Positions 1 through 8,128 of a stretch of 52,662 nucleotides of DNA are shown piece after piece. Position 1 is the stretch's first letter; each line of letters begins with the position of its first letter. Both the position numbers and the translations under genes were made by a program. The notes beneath the pieces were generated by a model that ran no database searches, was not told the DNA's origin, and saw only the letters and a list, made by a program, of their open reading frames with translations. Source of the DNA: DASZTU01 sp035547675. Its GTDB lineage: Bacteria > Pseudomonadota > Alphaproteobacteria > Rhizobiales > Devosiaceae. The stretch lies in the NCBI GenBank assembly GCA_035547675.1, contig DASZUI010000009.1:1-52662 (forward strand). The letters run 5' to 3'.

Positions 1-528
1 GGCGTCGGCGATCAGGCCGACGCCGGCCTTGACCATCTCGTCCGAGATGCGGGCCGCCTCGCGGTGCAGCGCGATTTCCTCGGGATATTTGACGAGGCGC
101 ATCTGCTGCACGATGGGCGAAGGCACGACGCGGGCATTTGGGAAGGCCGCCTGGATTTGCCGCACGCGCGCGAAGGCAATGCCGGGGCTGTGGCCGATGG
201 TGCCGGTGAAATTGCCGAAATGCCGGCCGAGCACGGCAAAGGCCGGATCGACGCCGGGAAATTCGAAATAGACGATGGGTTCGGCCGCGATCTTCTGGTG
301 CGCCGCGTGGCTCTCCTCGAGCTTGGGCAGCAGCAGGAAGGCATCCTTCTGGGTTATCGCGAAAACCACGGGCCGCTCGGTGGTGTAGTGCGAAAAGCCG
401 GTCGTGTAGATCACGTCGTCATTGGAATCGAGCAGCAGCAGGTCGATGCCGCTCTCGGCCATGCGGGCGCGGATGTCCTTGTGGACCCTGGCATAGAAAT
501 CGGCGCCAAGGCGCTGCGTGAAGCTCAT
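1..528 (-). CDS. M24-family aminopeptidase/creatinase-like protein, N-terminal part (cut by window edge)
   Basis: The reading frame opens at an ATG (526-528) and stays open to base 1, giving 176 residues with no stop. The early segment MSFTQRLGADFYARV and the later DLLLLDSNDDVIYTTGF and QQMRLVKYPEEIALHREAA are typical of the creatinase-type N-terminal domain of Xaa-Pro aminopeptidase-like proteins; the last part begins the linker into the pita-bread metallopeptidase domain, which lies outside the window. Metal ligands therefore cannot be checked. It is downstream of the solute-binding protein on the same strand, separated by about 65 bases with a strong stem-loop, so it is probably the next gene of a peptide uptake and breakdown operon. 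Creatinase or another M24 amidohydrolase is possible instead of a true Xaa-Pro peptidase. Confidence 0.8.
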   Translation of the reverse strand, partial: MSFTQRLGADFYARVHKDIRARMAESGIDLLLLDSNDDVIYTTGFSHYTTERPVVFAITQKDAFLLLPKLEESHAAHQKIAAEPIVYFEFPGVDPAFAVLGRHFGNFTGTIGHSPGIAFARVRQIQAAFPNARVVPSPIVQQMRLVKYPEEIALHREAARISDEMVKAGVGLIADA

Positions 529-553
529 TTGTCGTTCCCGTCGGTGGAAGAGT

Positions 554-577
554 GGCCGGCGCCCGGGGGCGCCGGCC
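554..577. terminator. Perfect GC-rich stem-loop between two operon genes
   Basis: Two 10-base arms, GGCCGGCGCC and its exact complement, flank a CGGG loop. There is no following T-run on either strand, so this is not a classical intrinsic terminator. Between the binding-protein gene and the peptidase gene it could partly terminate transcription or stabilise the upstream message, a common arrangement where binding protein is needed in excess. The role is inferred. Confidence 0.35.
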
Positions 578-594
578 CAGTTGGTCAGGGGAGG

Positions 595-2133
595 TCAGTC
601 GTTGAGGCCGATGAAGCCGCGGAAATTGCCGCGCGGCGTGGCCTGGATGGTGACGGGCAGGTCCTTCTTATAGAAGAGCTGATAGCCCTGGTCGGAGAGG
701 ATGTACCAGGGTAGGTCCTTGGCGAGGATCGCCGCGGCCTTCTGGTAGGCGTCGGCGCGGGTCTTCTGGTCGAGGCTCGAGCGGCCCTGCTGCAGCAGCT
801 TGTCGACTTCCGGGTTGGAATAGCCGTTCCAGTTGGTCGAGCCGCCGGTCGACAGCTGGGCGTACATCAGGCGGTCCGGGTCGACGATATTGAGCCAGCC
901 GAGCAGCGCGATCTGGTGCTTTCCCTTCATGACGTAATTGGTCGAGAAGGACGGCCAGTCGCTGATATGCGTGGTCGCGTCGACGCCGGCGGACTGGAAG
1001 GTCGCCTGCATGAACTCGATGCTCTGGACGCGGTTGGCGTCCTCGCTGTGAGTGGAGAGCACGACCGAGAGCTTCTTGCCGTCCTTGTCGAGGATGCCGT
1101 CGCCATTGCTGTCCTTCCAGCCTTCCTCGGCGAACAGCTTCTTGGCGCCGTCGACGTCGAAGGCGGGCTGCTTGATGTCGGGCGTATAGGCCCAGGAGGA
1201 GGGCAGCAGGATCGACGTCGCAGGCTGGTCGACGCCCTGGTAGATGTCGCTGACGATCGTCTTCTGGTCGATCAGCATGGAGAAGGCCTGCCGCATCTTG
1301 GGGTCGGCGAGCAGCGGGTCCTTGGTGTTGAAATTGATGTAGTTCACGCCGAGCCCGGCCATGATGACATTGCCGAAGCGGGAGTCGCCCGCGAGGCGCT
1401 TGATGTCGTCGGGCGCGAGCGGGGACTGGATGATGTCGAGGTCGCCCGCCTCGAAGGCCTGGGCGCGGGCCGAGCCGTCGCCGATCACCTTGACGTCGAC
1501 GTCGTGGATCTTGGGGGCGCCCTTCCAATAGCCGTCATTGGCGGTGAGCACGATGTCGCTGCCGCGCGTCCAGCTGACGAGCTTCATCGGACCGGCGCCG
1601 ACCGGATGCAGGCTGATGTCGGCGCCGCCCTGCACCAGCTTCTTGGAGACGATGCCGATGTCCATGTAGCTCAGCAGCGGCGCATAGGGTGCCGAGAGGG
1701 TAAACTTGACGGTGGTGGGGTCGACCGCCTCGACTGACTTGATCGGGGCGTAGAGGGCGCGCTGCGGCGCGTGCGTGTTGGGATCGACCAGCGTCTGGTA
1801 GGTGAAGACGACGTCGTCGGCGGTCAGCGGGCTGCCGTCGGAGAACTTCAGGTTGGGCCGCAGCTTGAAGATGATCGTGGTCGGGTCGGGGCTGGACCAG
1901 CTTTCCGCCAGATCGGGCACCGGCTGCAGGTTCGGCGTCAGGTGGACGAGGCCCGCATAGATGAGGTCGGTCACCCGATAGGCGGTGGTGTCGGTGGTGA
2001 GGCGCGGATCGAGCGTGCCGGCGTCGACATCCGTGCCGATGACCAGCGGCTTGGTGTCCTGGGCGAGGGCTGACGAGGCGGGCATGAGGGCGAGCGCCGC
2101 GACGGCGCCCATGGTCAACAGAATCGTCTTCAT
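595..2133 (-). CDS. ABC transporter solute-binding protein, family 5 (peptide/nickel/opine type)
   Basis: A 512-residue protein with a Sec signal peptide (MKTILLTMGAVAALAL, cleavage near ALAQ-DT) followed by a family 5 extracellular solute-binding fold: GTLDPRLTTDTTAYRVTDLIYAGL near the start, the core segment LKFSDGSPLTADDVVFT, and the C-terminal WNGYSNPEVDKLLQQG. These proteins capture oligopeptides, opines, nickel or related ligands in the periplasm and deliver them to DppBC-type permeases. The start at 2133 is preferred because it begins the signal peptide and has an AGGGAA site before it. An upstream in-frame ATG at 2178 overlaps the regulator stop as ATGA and may aid coupling. No permease or ATPase gene is visible; they may lie beyond the left edge. 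The ligand is not predictable. Confidence 0.92.
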   Translation of the reverse strand: MKTILLTMGAVAALALMPASSALAQDTKPLVIGTDVDAGTLDPRLTTDTTAYRVTDLIYAGLVHLTPNLQPVPDLAESWSSPDPTTIIFKLRPNLKFSDGSPLTADDVVFTYQTLVDPNTHAPQRALYAPIKSVEAVDPTTVKFTLSAPYAPLLSYMDIGIVSKKLVQGGADISLHPVGAGPMKLVSWTRGSDIVLTANDGYWKGAPKIHDVDVKVIGDGSARAQAFEAGDLDIIQSPLAPDDIKRLAGDSRFGNVIMAGLGVNYINFNTKDPLLADPKMRQAFSMLIDQKTIVSDIYQGVDQPATSILLPSSWAYTPDIKQPAFDVDGAKKLFAEEGWKDSNGDGILDKDGKKLSVVLSTHSEDANRVQSIEFMQATFQSAGVDATTHISDWPSFSTNYVMKGKHQIALLGWLNIVDPDRLMYAQLSTGGSTNWNGYSNPEVDKLLQQGRSSLDQKTRADAYQKAAAILAKDLPWYILSDQGYQLFYKKDLPVTIQATPRGNFRGFIGLND

Positions 2134-2174
2134 CGGTGTTCCCTGTGCTGCGTTGAGGTGTCGTTGCCGGAACA

Positions 2175-3206
2175 TCATGCGTGCTCCTTGGTGGCGGCAG
2201 GCGGGGCGCCATCGGCGCTTCGGTCGTTGCGGGCGATGCGGCGCTGCCGCAGCTCTGCGAGATAGGGCATCAGCACGTTTTCGAGCGCGCCGGGATCGGG
2301 GGCGTGGCGGAACTCGAAGCAGCGCACGCCCGGCCGGGCCATGTCGGCGATGTGGTCGGCGCCCGTGGCGAAGATCACCGCGTCGCAGGTGTCCAGCGTC
2401 TCCTGGATGTCCGGCGCCAGCGACCAGGTGACCCTGATGTTGGAGACGTGCGGGGCGAATTCGAGCACGCTCGGCCGCATGATCGCGATGTAGTCCCTGA
2501 GATGGGTGACGGCGGCGACGCGGGCGCGCGGATCGAGCCCGGCGAGCGCCTGCCGCGTCTTCTCCGAGGGGATGAATTTGAGCGCGAGGATTTCGGCATC
2601 GGGCACCAGCGCGCGCAGCTCGGCCTCGCGGTGCAGGAAGGTCAGCACGAGGTCGGCGGAGCGGCAGACGCCGCGGGCCTCCTCGGAGACCTTGAGGGTA
2701 TCGAGCATCAGCAGCTCGACCTTGTCGGTGACGCTGAGCACCTGCTTGATCTGCTGCACATAGTCGCGCGTCGGTCCCTCGAAGATGCCGACGAAGACGA
2801 TGCGCAGCCCGGCCACGGGCCGGCGCAGCATGGATTGCGCGCTGATCATCGACACCAGCGCGGTGGTGGAGATGCCCAGCCGCTCCGCCTTGCTGATCAG
2901 CAGCTCGATATCGGGCCGGAGCGCCAGGGCCGGGGGCGGCTTGTCGCCAAGCCGCTCCTTGCCGGCCGCTGCGAAGGCGCCCAGGCCCTGCCGCATCTCG
3001 ATCAGGCCTTCGTCGCGCAGGCGCTGATAGACCTGGGCAACCGTCATTGGGGCGATACCGAGCTCGGCCGCGAGCTGCCGCACGGACTGCAGCTTGGTCC
3101 CGTAGGGGATGCCGAAGCCCAGGGCGTAATTCAGCAGTCCGTACAATTGCGTACCGACCGGAACGGGCAAGGACTTGTCGATGCTGGAGGCGTCGATCCG
3201 AAACAT
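2175..3206 (-). CDS. GntR-family regulator with an unusual two-lobe-like C-terminal domain
   Basis: A 343-residue protein. Residues about 15-80 form a GntR winged helix of the YtrA kind: LQSVRQLAAELGIAPMTVAQ and then YQRLRDEGLIEMRQGLGAF. The remaining 240 residues are neither a UTRA, FadR nor aminotransferase domain; alternating hydrophobic strands such as LRIVFVGIFEG, SADLVLTFLHRE and CDAVIFATGADH suggest an alpha/beta fold of the periplasmic-binding type that might sense a ligand. Its stop overlaps the upstream ATG of the solute-binding protein, so it heads the operon and probably controls peptide or related uptake and itself. An imperfect inverted repeat lies directly before its start codon. 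The ligand is unknown. Confidence 0.85.
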   Translation of the reverse strand: MFRIDASSIDKSLPVPVGTQLYGLLNYALGFGIPYGTKLQSVRQLAAELGIAPMTVAQVYQRLRDEGLIEMRQGLGAFAAAGKERLGDKPPPALALRPDIELLISKAERLGISTTALVSMISAQSMLRRPVAGLRIVFVGIFEGPTRDYVQQIKQVLSVTDKVELLMLDTLKVSEEARGVCRSADLVLTFLHREAELRALVPDAEILALKFIPSEKTRQALAGLDPRARVAAVTHLRDYIAIMRPSVLEFAPHVSNIRVTWSLAPDIQETLDTCDAVIFATGADHIADMARPGVRCFEFRHAPDPGALENVLMPYLAELRQRRIARNDRSADGAPPAATKEHA

Positions 3207-3208
3207 GC

Positions 3209-3230
3209 GTGTGCTGTCGCTCTAGTACAC
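3209..3230. promoter_or_regulatory. Candidate GntR operator upstream of the regulator gene
   Basis: GTGTGCT and AGTACAC form an imperfect inverted repeat (6 of 7 positions) with an 8-base spacer, placed 3 bases upstream of the regulator start codon. That position suits autorepression and could also affect the divergent DUF885 gene. One imperfect repeat is weak evidence. The rest of 3207-3422 holds an A/T-rich patch near 3271-3283 that may belong to a promoter, and no other gene. Confidence 0.25.
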
Positions 3231-3422
3231 CGACGCTAGCATCCGCTGCGGGGAACGCAATAGCGCTGCCGAATTTTTTTACATGCTCGACATCTGCTCA
3301 TTCGCTGTGCAAGCCTTGGCCGGCCCGGACGCCCGATTTATCGTGCTCCAGGGCCGCCGAAGGCGTCAGCAGCACGCCCGGCGATTCCGTGTACTGACTG
3401 GCTAGATCATCGGGAGGACAGC

Positions 3423-4586
3423 ATGGCCCTTGGAAGCGAGCTGGCGGCGTTCACCGCCGGCCTCGACAGCCTTTATCGTCGCACGCCGCGCGGCGACGGC
3501 TTTCTCGACCAGGAAGGGCTGGTGCCGGTCGCCGTCGCCGAAATCGCCCCGATGGAACTCCGGAGCTACCAGGAGGCGGAAGACCGGCTCGCGGTGCTGC
3601 GCCAGCGCATTCTCGACGAGGCCGAGACGGCGCTGCGGCGCGACTACCTGTTCGAAATGGTGGATTCGCTGTTCGCGCTGCTCGCGACCTTTGCCGACAA
3701 GCCCATCTCCTATGCCGAGCGGGTGCGGCGGCAAATTCGCGTGGACACGCAGAAGATCGGCGAGGCGACGCTGGATGGCTATCGGGCGACCATCCGGGCC
3801 TGCCTCGACGAGCTCGGCTATGCCGGCGGGGGGCTCGACGAGGACGTGCGGCGCTGGGAAGCCGATGTCCGGGTGCCTCGGGAGGCGGTGCTGTCGAGCC
3901 TGCGCGAATTCACCGAGGAGGCCCGGCGGCGCAGCTCGGCCATGATGTACGAGATGAGCGCCGAGTGGCTGGAGCCGGTCGGGATCGAGCAGGTGCCGTT
4001 TTCCGCCTATTGCGATTATCCGGCGCGGCAATTGCTGCTGAACCTTGATTATCCCTATACGCCCTTTGCGCTGAAGCACCTCGCCACGCACGAGGCGTTC
4101 CCCGGCCATCTGGTGCACCTGGCGCTGCGCCAGCGCTATACCGAGGCCGGCATCATGCCGCTCGATGCGGCGCAGGTGGTCACGAGCTCGGCGAGCAGCG
4201 CCCTGTTCGAAGGCATCGCCGACAATGCGCTGCACTTCATCGACTGGCTCGACACGCCCGGCGACGAGCTGGGGCTCGCCCTGCAGCGGCTGCGGGGGGC
4301 GCTCAGGTGCAATGCGGCCTGGATGATGCACGCGGAGGGCCGTCCGACCGAAGAGCTGGTGGGGATCGTGGCCGAGGCCGGCTACATGGATACCGAGACC
4401 GTGCGCTCCCGGTTGTCCTTCCTCAGCCACCCGCTGCGCGCGCCTTTCATTTACGCCTATTGGTGCGGCGACCGGGCGGTGCACGAGGTCTGGTCAACGG
4501 TGCCGCGCGAGCGCCGCGCCGAGTTCTGGGCCTATCTCTACGGCAACATGCACACCCCAACGACGCTGCGGCGATATTGGCGGTGA
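3423..4586 (+). CDS. DUF885-family zinc metallopeptidase (short form)
   Basis: A 387-residue protein carrying HEAFPGH at residues 223-229, the HExxPGH metal site of the DUF885 family, followed by a likely third ligand in LFEGIADN (Glu263). The family is gluzincin-like and is linked to peptidase or esterase activity. DUF885 proteins are often near 550-600 residues; this one lacks much of the usual N-terminal helical part but keeps the catalytic half, and I see no frameshift. No signal peptide is visible, so it is likely cytoplasmic. ATG 3423 follows GGGAGGA. It diverges from the GntR-binding protein-M24 unit, which suggests it takes part in breaking down an imported peptide-like substrate. It ends 4 bases before the convergent Lrp gene. 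Confidence 0.85.
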   Translation: MALGSELAAFTAGLDSLYRRTPRGDGFLDQEGLVPVAVAEIAPMELRSYQEAEDRLAVLRQRILDEAETALRRDYLFEMVDSLFALLATFADKPISYAERVRRQIRVDTQKIGEATLDGYRATIRACLDELGYAGGGLDEDVRRWEADVRVPREAVLSSLREFTEEARRRSSAMMYEMSAEWLEPVGIEQVPFSAYCDYPARQLLLNLDYPYTPFALKHLATHEAFPGHLVHLALRQRYTEAGIMPLDAAQVVTSSASSALFEGIADNALHFIDWLDTPGDELGLALQRLRGALRCNAAWMMHAEGRPTEELVGIVAEAGYMDTETVRSRLSFLSHPLRAPFIYAYWCGDRAVHEVWSTVPRERRAEFWAYLYGNMHTPTTLRRYWR

Positions 4587-4590
4587 TCGG

Positions 4591-5064
4591 CTAGATCGGC
4601 AGCACGCGGGAATACTTGACCTGGCCGAGGGCGAAGCTGGATTCGATCGAACCCACGCCTTCGAGCTGCGTCAGCTTTTCACGCAGGAAGGCTTCGTAGG
4701 CGGCGAGGTCCGCGCAGACGACGCGCAGCAGGAAATCGAACTGTCCGGTCATCAGATAGCACTCCACCACTTCCGGCCAGCCGGCCACCGCCTCGGCGAA
4801 GCGGTCGAGCTGGGCGGCCCGCTGGCGCTCCAGCTTGATGGAGACGAAAACCGAGACCGGCAGCCCGACGGCGTTCTGGTCGAGGGTGATGCTGTAGGCG
4901 GTGATCACCCCCGCCTCCTCCATCCGCCTGATCCGGCGCAGGCAGGGCGAAGCGGAGAGGCCGACCCGGTCGGCAATCGCCTGAATGGTCATGCGGCCGT
5001 CCTGCTGCAGGGCCTTGAGGATTTTCCTGTCGATTTCGGTGAGTGCGATTCTGGCGGATTCCAT
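4591..5064 (-). CDS. Lrp/AsnC-family transcriptional regulator
   Basis: A 157-residue protein with the full family layout: an N-terminal helix-turn-helix (LTEIDRKILKALQQDGRM, then IQAIADRVGLSASPCLRRI) and an RAM effector domain (VECYLMTGQFDFLLRVV). ATG 5064 is chosen because it gives the normal N-terminus; the frame runs on upstream for about 96 codons, but that part overlaps the divergent transketolase. These regulators assemble as octamers or larger and often respond to amino acids. It is divergent from the AceE-like gene with 115 bases between, the usual arrangement for an Lrp protein and its target, so that gene is the first candidate for its regulation. Confidence 0.93.
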   Translation of the reverse strand: MESARIALTEIDRKILKALQQDGRMTIQAIADRVGLSASPCLRRIRRMEEAGVITAYSITLDQNAVGLPVSVFVSIKLERQRAAQLDRFAEAVAGWPEVVECYLMTGQFDFLLRVVCADLAAYEAFLREKLTQLEGVGSIESSFALGQVKYSRVLPI

Positions 5065-5179
5065 CCGAAATAGCCCCTCCGCCTTGCGGAAACCTGCGCA
5101 GCTGCCGCGCCATCGGGGCAAAATAGGCTGAAAGCGCCGCCGCGAACAGTCCACACTTCCGTCAGTGGAGGAGGACCAG

Positions 5180-7564
5180 ATGGAAGGAAGCATCGCGGCG
5201 GGCCGCAAGATGGAGCTGCTCGACGCCCTGACGCGCAAGTCGCTGTGGCTCTCGAACTGGATGATCCACAACGCCAACCACATCCGGCCCAATCGGGACG
5301 GGCTCAAGGTCGGCGGCCACCAGGCTTCCTGCGCCTCGATGGCGGCGATCATGTCGGTGCTCTATTTCGGCGTGCTGCGGCCGGAGGACCGGGTGGCGGT
5401 AAAGCCGCACGCCGCGCCAGTCTTCCACGCCATCCAATACCTTCTGGGCCGGCAGGGACTCGAAAAGCTCGAGGCCTTTCGCGGCTATGGCGGGGCGCAA
5501 TCCTATCCGTCGCGCACCAAGGACAGTGACGAGGTCGACATCTCCACCGGCTCGGTCGGGCTGGGTGTCGCCTTCACGGCCTTCGCCTCGCTGATCCAGG
5601 ACTATGTCCGGGCCAAACCCTGGGCCGACAAGAGCCGCCCCGAGGGGCGGATGATCGCGCTGGTCGGCGACGCCGAGCTCGACGAAGGCAATGTCTATGA
5701 ATGCCTGCTCGAGGGCTGGAAGCAGGGGCTGCGCAACACCTGGTGGGTGATCGACTATAACCGGCAGAGCCTCGACGGCGTAGTGCGCGAGGGGCTTTAC
5801 GAGCGCATCGAAGCGATCTTCCGCGCCTTCAACTGGAAGGTGGTGACGCTGAAATATGGCGCCCTGCAGCGGGCCGCTTTCGCCGAGCCGGGCGGGGAGA
5901 GATTGAAGGCGTGGATCGATGCCTGCCCGAACGACAAATATTCGGCCCTGATGTTCCGGGGCGGCGCGGCGTGGCGCGAGCGGCTCAATGACGAGATCGG
6001 CGACCAGGGGCCGGTGAGCGCGCTGCTCAGGCGCCGCAGCGATGCTGAACTGGCCACGCTGATGGCCAATCTCGGCGGCCATTGCACGGAAACGCTGCTG
6101 GAGCAGTTCGAGGCGGCGCGCGGCGACGAGCCGACCGCCTTCATCGCCTATACGGTCAAGGGCTGGGGAACGCCGCTGGCGGGGCACAAGGACAACCATG
6201 CCGGGCAGATGACCGTGGCGCAGATCGAGTCGCTGCGCGCGGCCATGAACATCCGCCCGGGCCATGAATGGGATCGCTTCGAGGGGCTGGATATCTCGCC
6301 GGCCAGGCTCGAGGCCTTCCTGGCCGCCGTGCCGTTCAATGCCGGCGGATCGCGCCGGCTCGCCGCGCCGAAGGTCGCGGGCATCGGCCCGGTCGCCCTC
6401 GATCGGGCGCCGATTTCGACCCAGACCGCCTTCGGCCGGATTCTCGATGGCATCGCCAAGACGGACAGCGAGCTTGCCGCGCGTATCATCACCACCTCGC
6501 CGGACGTGACCGTCTCGACCAATCTCGGCACCTGGGTCAACCGGCGGCATCTGTTCGCCCGGCAGGAACTGGCCGACATTTTTCAGGCGGAGCGCATCCC
6601 GAGCGCGCAGAAATGGCAATTCTCGCGCGCCGGCCAGCATATCGAGCTGGGAATTGCGGAAATGAACCTGTTCCTGCTGCTCGGCGCGGCGGGGCTCAGC
6701 CATTCCCTGTTCGGCGAAAGACTGCTGCCGATCGGCACGATCTACGATCCCTTCATCGCGCGCGGCCTCGATGCGCTGAACTATGCCTGCTACCAGGATG
6801 CGCGCTTTCTGCTGGTCGGCACGCCATCCGGCATTTCGCTGGCCGGGGAGGGCGGCGCGCACCAGTCGATCGGCACGCCGCTCGTCGGCATGGCGCAGGA
6901 TGGCCTCGCGGCTTTCGAGCCGGCCTTCGCCGACGAGCTGGCGGTCATCATGGACTGGGCCTTCGACTATATGCAGCGCGACGGCGCGGCGCGGGCGGAC
7001 CTTGCCAACTGGCCGCGCGACGTTTCGGGCGGCTCGGTCTATCTGCGGCTTTCGACCCGAAGCATCGAGCAGCCGTCCCGCGCCATGGATGCGGCGCTCG
7101 CCGACGACATCGTCCGCGGCGGCTATTGGCTGAAGCCGCCCGATCCCTCCTGCGAAGTCGCGATCGTCTATCAGGGCGTGGTGGCGAGCGAGGCGATCAC
7201 CGCAGCGGGCGCCATCGGTGGCGATGCGCGTAACGTCGCCGTCCTCGCCGTGACATCGGCCGACCGGCTCAATGCCGGCTGGCACGCCGCGCAGCGCGGC
7301 CGCCGGCTCGGTGACGAAACGCCGCCGGCCCATGTCGAGACGCTGCTTTCAGCACTGCCCCGGCATGCGGGGCTGGTCACCGTCATCGACGGCCACCCCG
7401 CGACACTGGGGTGGCTGGGCGGGGTCCGCGGGCACCGCGCCATGACGCTCGGGGTCGAGCATTTCGGGCAGACCGGGACGGTTCGCGACCTTTATGCGCA
7501 TTACGGCATCGATGCGGCATCGATCGCCGCGGCCGCCCGGTCCTTCTTCGGGGTGAAATGCTGA
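5180..7564 (+). CDS. AceE-type transketolase / pyruvate dehydrogenase E1-like protein
   Basis: A 794-residue thiamine-diphosphate enzyme related to homodimeric pyruvate dehydrogenase E1 (AceE). The ThDP motif starts at GDAELDEG (163-170) and ends at Asn194 (VIDYNRQS), the expected GD-x(about 29)-N. Segments DISTGSVGLGV and FSRAGQHIELGIAEMN match the PP and PYR domains. It is about 90 residues shorter than E. coli AceE, and no E2 or E3 gene is adjacent, so it may not belong to a lipoyl complex; a 2-oxo acid or ketose transfer role is possible. ATG 5180 is preferred over GTG 5165 because a strong GGAGGAGGA lies just upstream. The divergent Lrp/AsnC gene is the likely regulator. The substrate is unresolved. 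Confidence 0.85.
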   Translation: MEGSIAAGRKMELLDALTRKSLWLSNWMIHNANHIRPNRDGLKVGGHQASCASMAAIMSVLYFGVLRPEDRVAVKPHAAPVFHAIQYLLGRQGLEKLEAFRGYGGAQSYPSRTKDSDEVDISTGSVGLGVAFTAFASLIQDYVRAKPWADKSRPEGRMIALVGDAELDEGNVYECLLEGWKQGLRNTWWVIDYNRQSLDGVVREGLYERIEAIFRAFNWKVVTLKYGALQRAAFAEPGGERLKAWIDACPNDKYSALMFRGGAAWRERLNDEIGDQGPVSALLRRRSDAELATLMANLGGHCTETLLEQFEAARGDEPTAFIAYTVKGWGTPLAGHKDNHAGQMTVAQIESLRAAMNIRPGHEWDRFEGLDISPARLEAFLAAVPFNAGGSRRLAAPKVAGIGPVALDRAPISTQTAFGRILDGIAKTDSELAARIITTSPDVTVSTNLGTWVNRRHLFARQELADIFQAERIPSAQKWQFSRAGQHIELGIAEMNLFLLLGAAGLSHSLFGERLLPIGTIYDPFIARGLDALNYACYQDARFLLVGTPSGISLAGEGGAHQSIGTPLVGMAQDGLAAFEPAFADELAVIMDWAFDYMQRDGAARADLANWPRDVSGGSVYLRLSTRSIEQPSRAMDAALADDIVRGGYWLKPPDPSCEVAIVYQGVVASEAITAAGAIGGDARNVAVLAVTSADRLNAGWHAAQRGRRLGDETPPAHVETLLSALPRHAGLVTVIDGHPATLGWLGGVRGHRAMTLGVEHFGQTGTVRDLYAHYGIDAASIAAAARSFFGVKC

Positions 7565-7615
7565 AGTTGTCGCCGCTACTCCGGCGGCAGCGGCGCTGAG
7601 CTGCGACTATCGGCC

Positions 7616-7642
7616 GGGTGGCCGCGCGAGGGCCGGCCACCC
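7616..7642. terminator. Stem-loop between convergent genes
   Basis: GGGTGGCC (7616-7623) pairs exactly with GGCCACCC (7635-7642) around an 11-base loop. It sits between the transketolase stop and the stop of the secreted protein gene on the other strand, so it could end transcription from both sides. No T-run follows, so efficiency is uncertain. Confidence 0.4.
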
Positions 7643-7661
7643 AGCCTGACGCAGGATCGTG

Positions 7662-8000
7662 TCAGGTATTCTGGCCGGCATTGCCGCCATTGCCGTTGGT
7701 GCTGTTCCCGGTATTGGTCGAGCTGGAGCCCTTATTGTCCGACGAATTGCCGTTCGGGGGGCAGACGAGATTATTGGGAGTAGTGGCGCCGCTACCGTTC
7801 GAACTCGAGGGATTGCCGGCGGCGTTGGCGGTTGGCCCGGCGGGGGAGGGCGGGCACACCATGGTGCCGCTGCTCTGCATGCCGTTGCCACTGTTATTGC
7901 CGCCATTATTGCCGCCGCCGGCATTCTGCGCCTGTGCCGCGGCCGGGACGATCGCCAGGGCGGCGGCCAACGCGACGGCGGAAAGGATGCGAAGGGTCAT
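7662..8000 (-). CDS. Small secreted Asn/Gly/Ser-rich protein with two Cys-Pro motifs
   Basis: A 112-residue hypothetical protein. A clear signal peptide (MTLRILSAVALAAALA, likely cut after AQA) is followed by about 88 residues made almost only of Asn, Gly, Ser, Thr and Pro. Two short repeats, MVCPPSP and LVCPPNG, carry the only two cysteines, 31 residues apart, so one disulfide is possible in the periplasm. No known domain is recognised. It is divergent from 8129-8455, which encodes a protein of the same design, so the two look like paralogues. Low complexity makes homology hard to judge. A surface, matrix or stress-related role is only a guess. Signal peptide and codon use support a real gene. 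Confidence 0.7.
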   Translation of the reverse strand: MTLRILSAVALAAALAIVPAAAQAQNAGGGNNGGNNSGNGMQSSGTMVCPPSPAGPTANAAGNPSSSNGSGATTPNNLVCPPNGNSSDNKGSSSTNTGNSTNGNGGNAGQNT

Positions 8001-8075
8001 GGGAAGCTCCTGTGGTTCGCATGCTTCTTCAATTTACGCGGAGCCGACGGGTTGCCTCGCGGCCCCGGATCGTTC

Positions 8076-8100
8076 GGAACATGAGGGCGGGCGGCGGGTT
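8076..8100 (+). promoter_or_regulatory. Candidate EcfG (general stress sigma) promoter
   Basis: GGAAC at 8076-8080, 16 bases, then GGTT at 8097-8100, matching the alphaproteobacterial general-stress pattern GGAAC-N16/17-CGTT except for the first base of the -10. It lies 28 bases before ATG 8129 and would drive the secreted-protein and hydrophilic-protein pair. Confidence 0.5.
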
Positions 8101-8128
8101 CTCCCTTCAGCAGATGAGGAGACAGATC

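Noticed and set aside
2134..2178. The longer start of the solute-binding protein at ATG 2178
   Set aside because: It would put 15 polar residues before a normal signal peptide; the internal ATG 2133 has its own ribosome site.
3252..3276. GGAAC followed 18 bases later by TT before the DUF885 gene
   Set aside because: The TT belongs to a run of seven or more T, the -10 does not read GTT, and the distance to the start is about 148 bases, so it is probably chance.
5162..7333. A 723-codon open frame on the minus strand across the transketolase gene
   Set aside because: It mirrors the coding strand of a clear ThDP enzyme; the Arg/Ala/Gly/Asp-rich, domain-free protein is the usual GC-rich antisense shadow.
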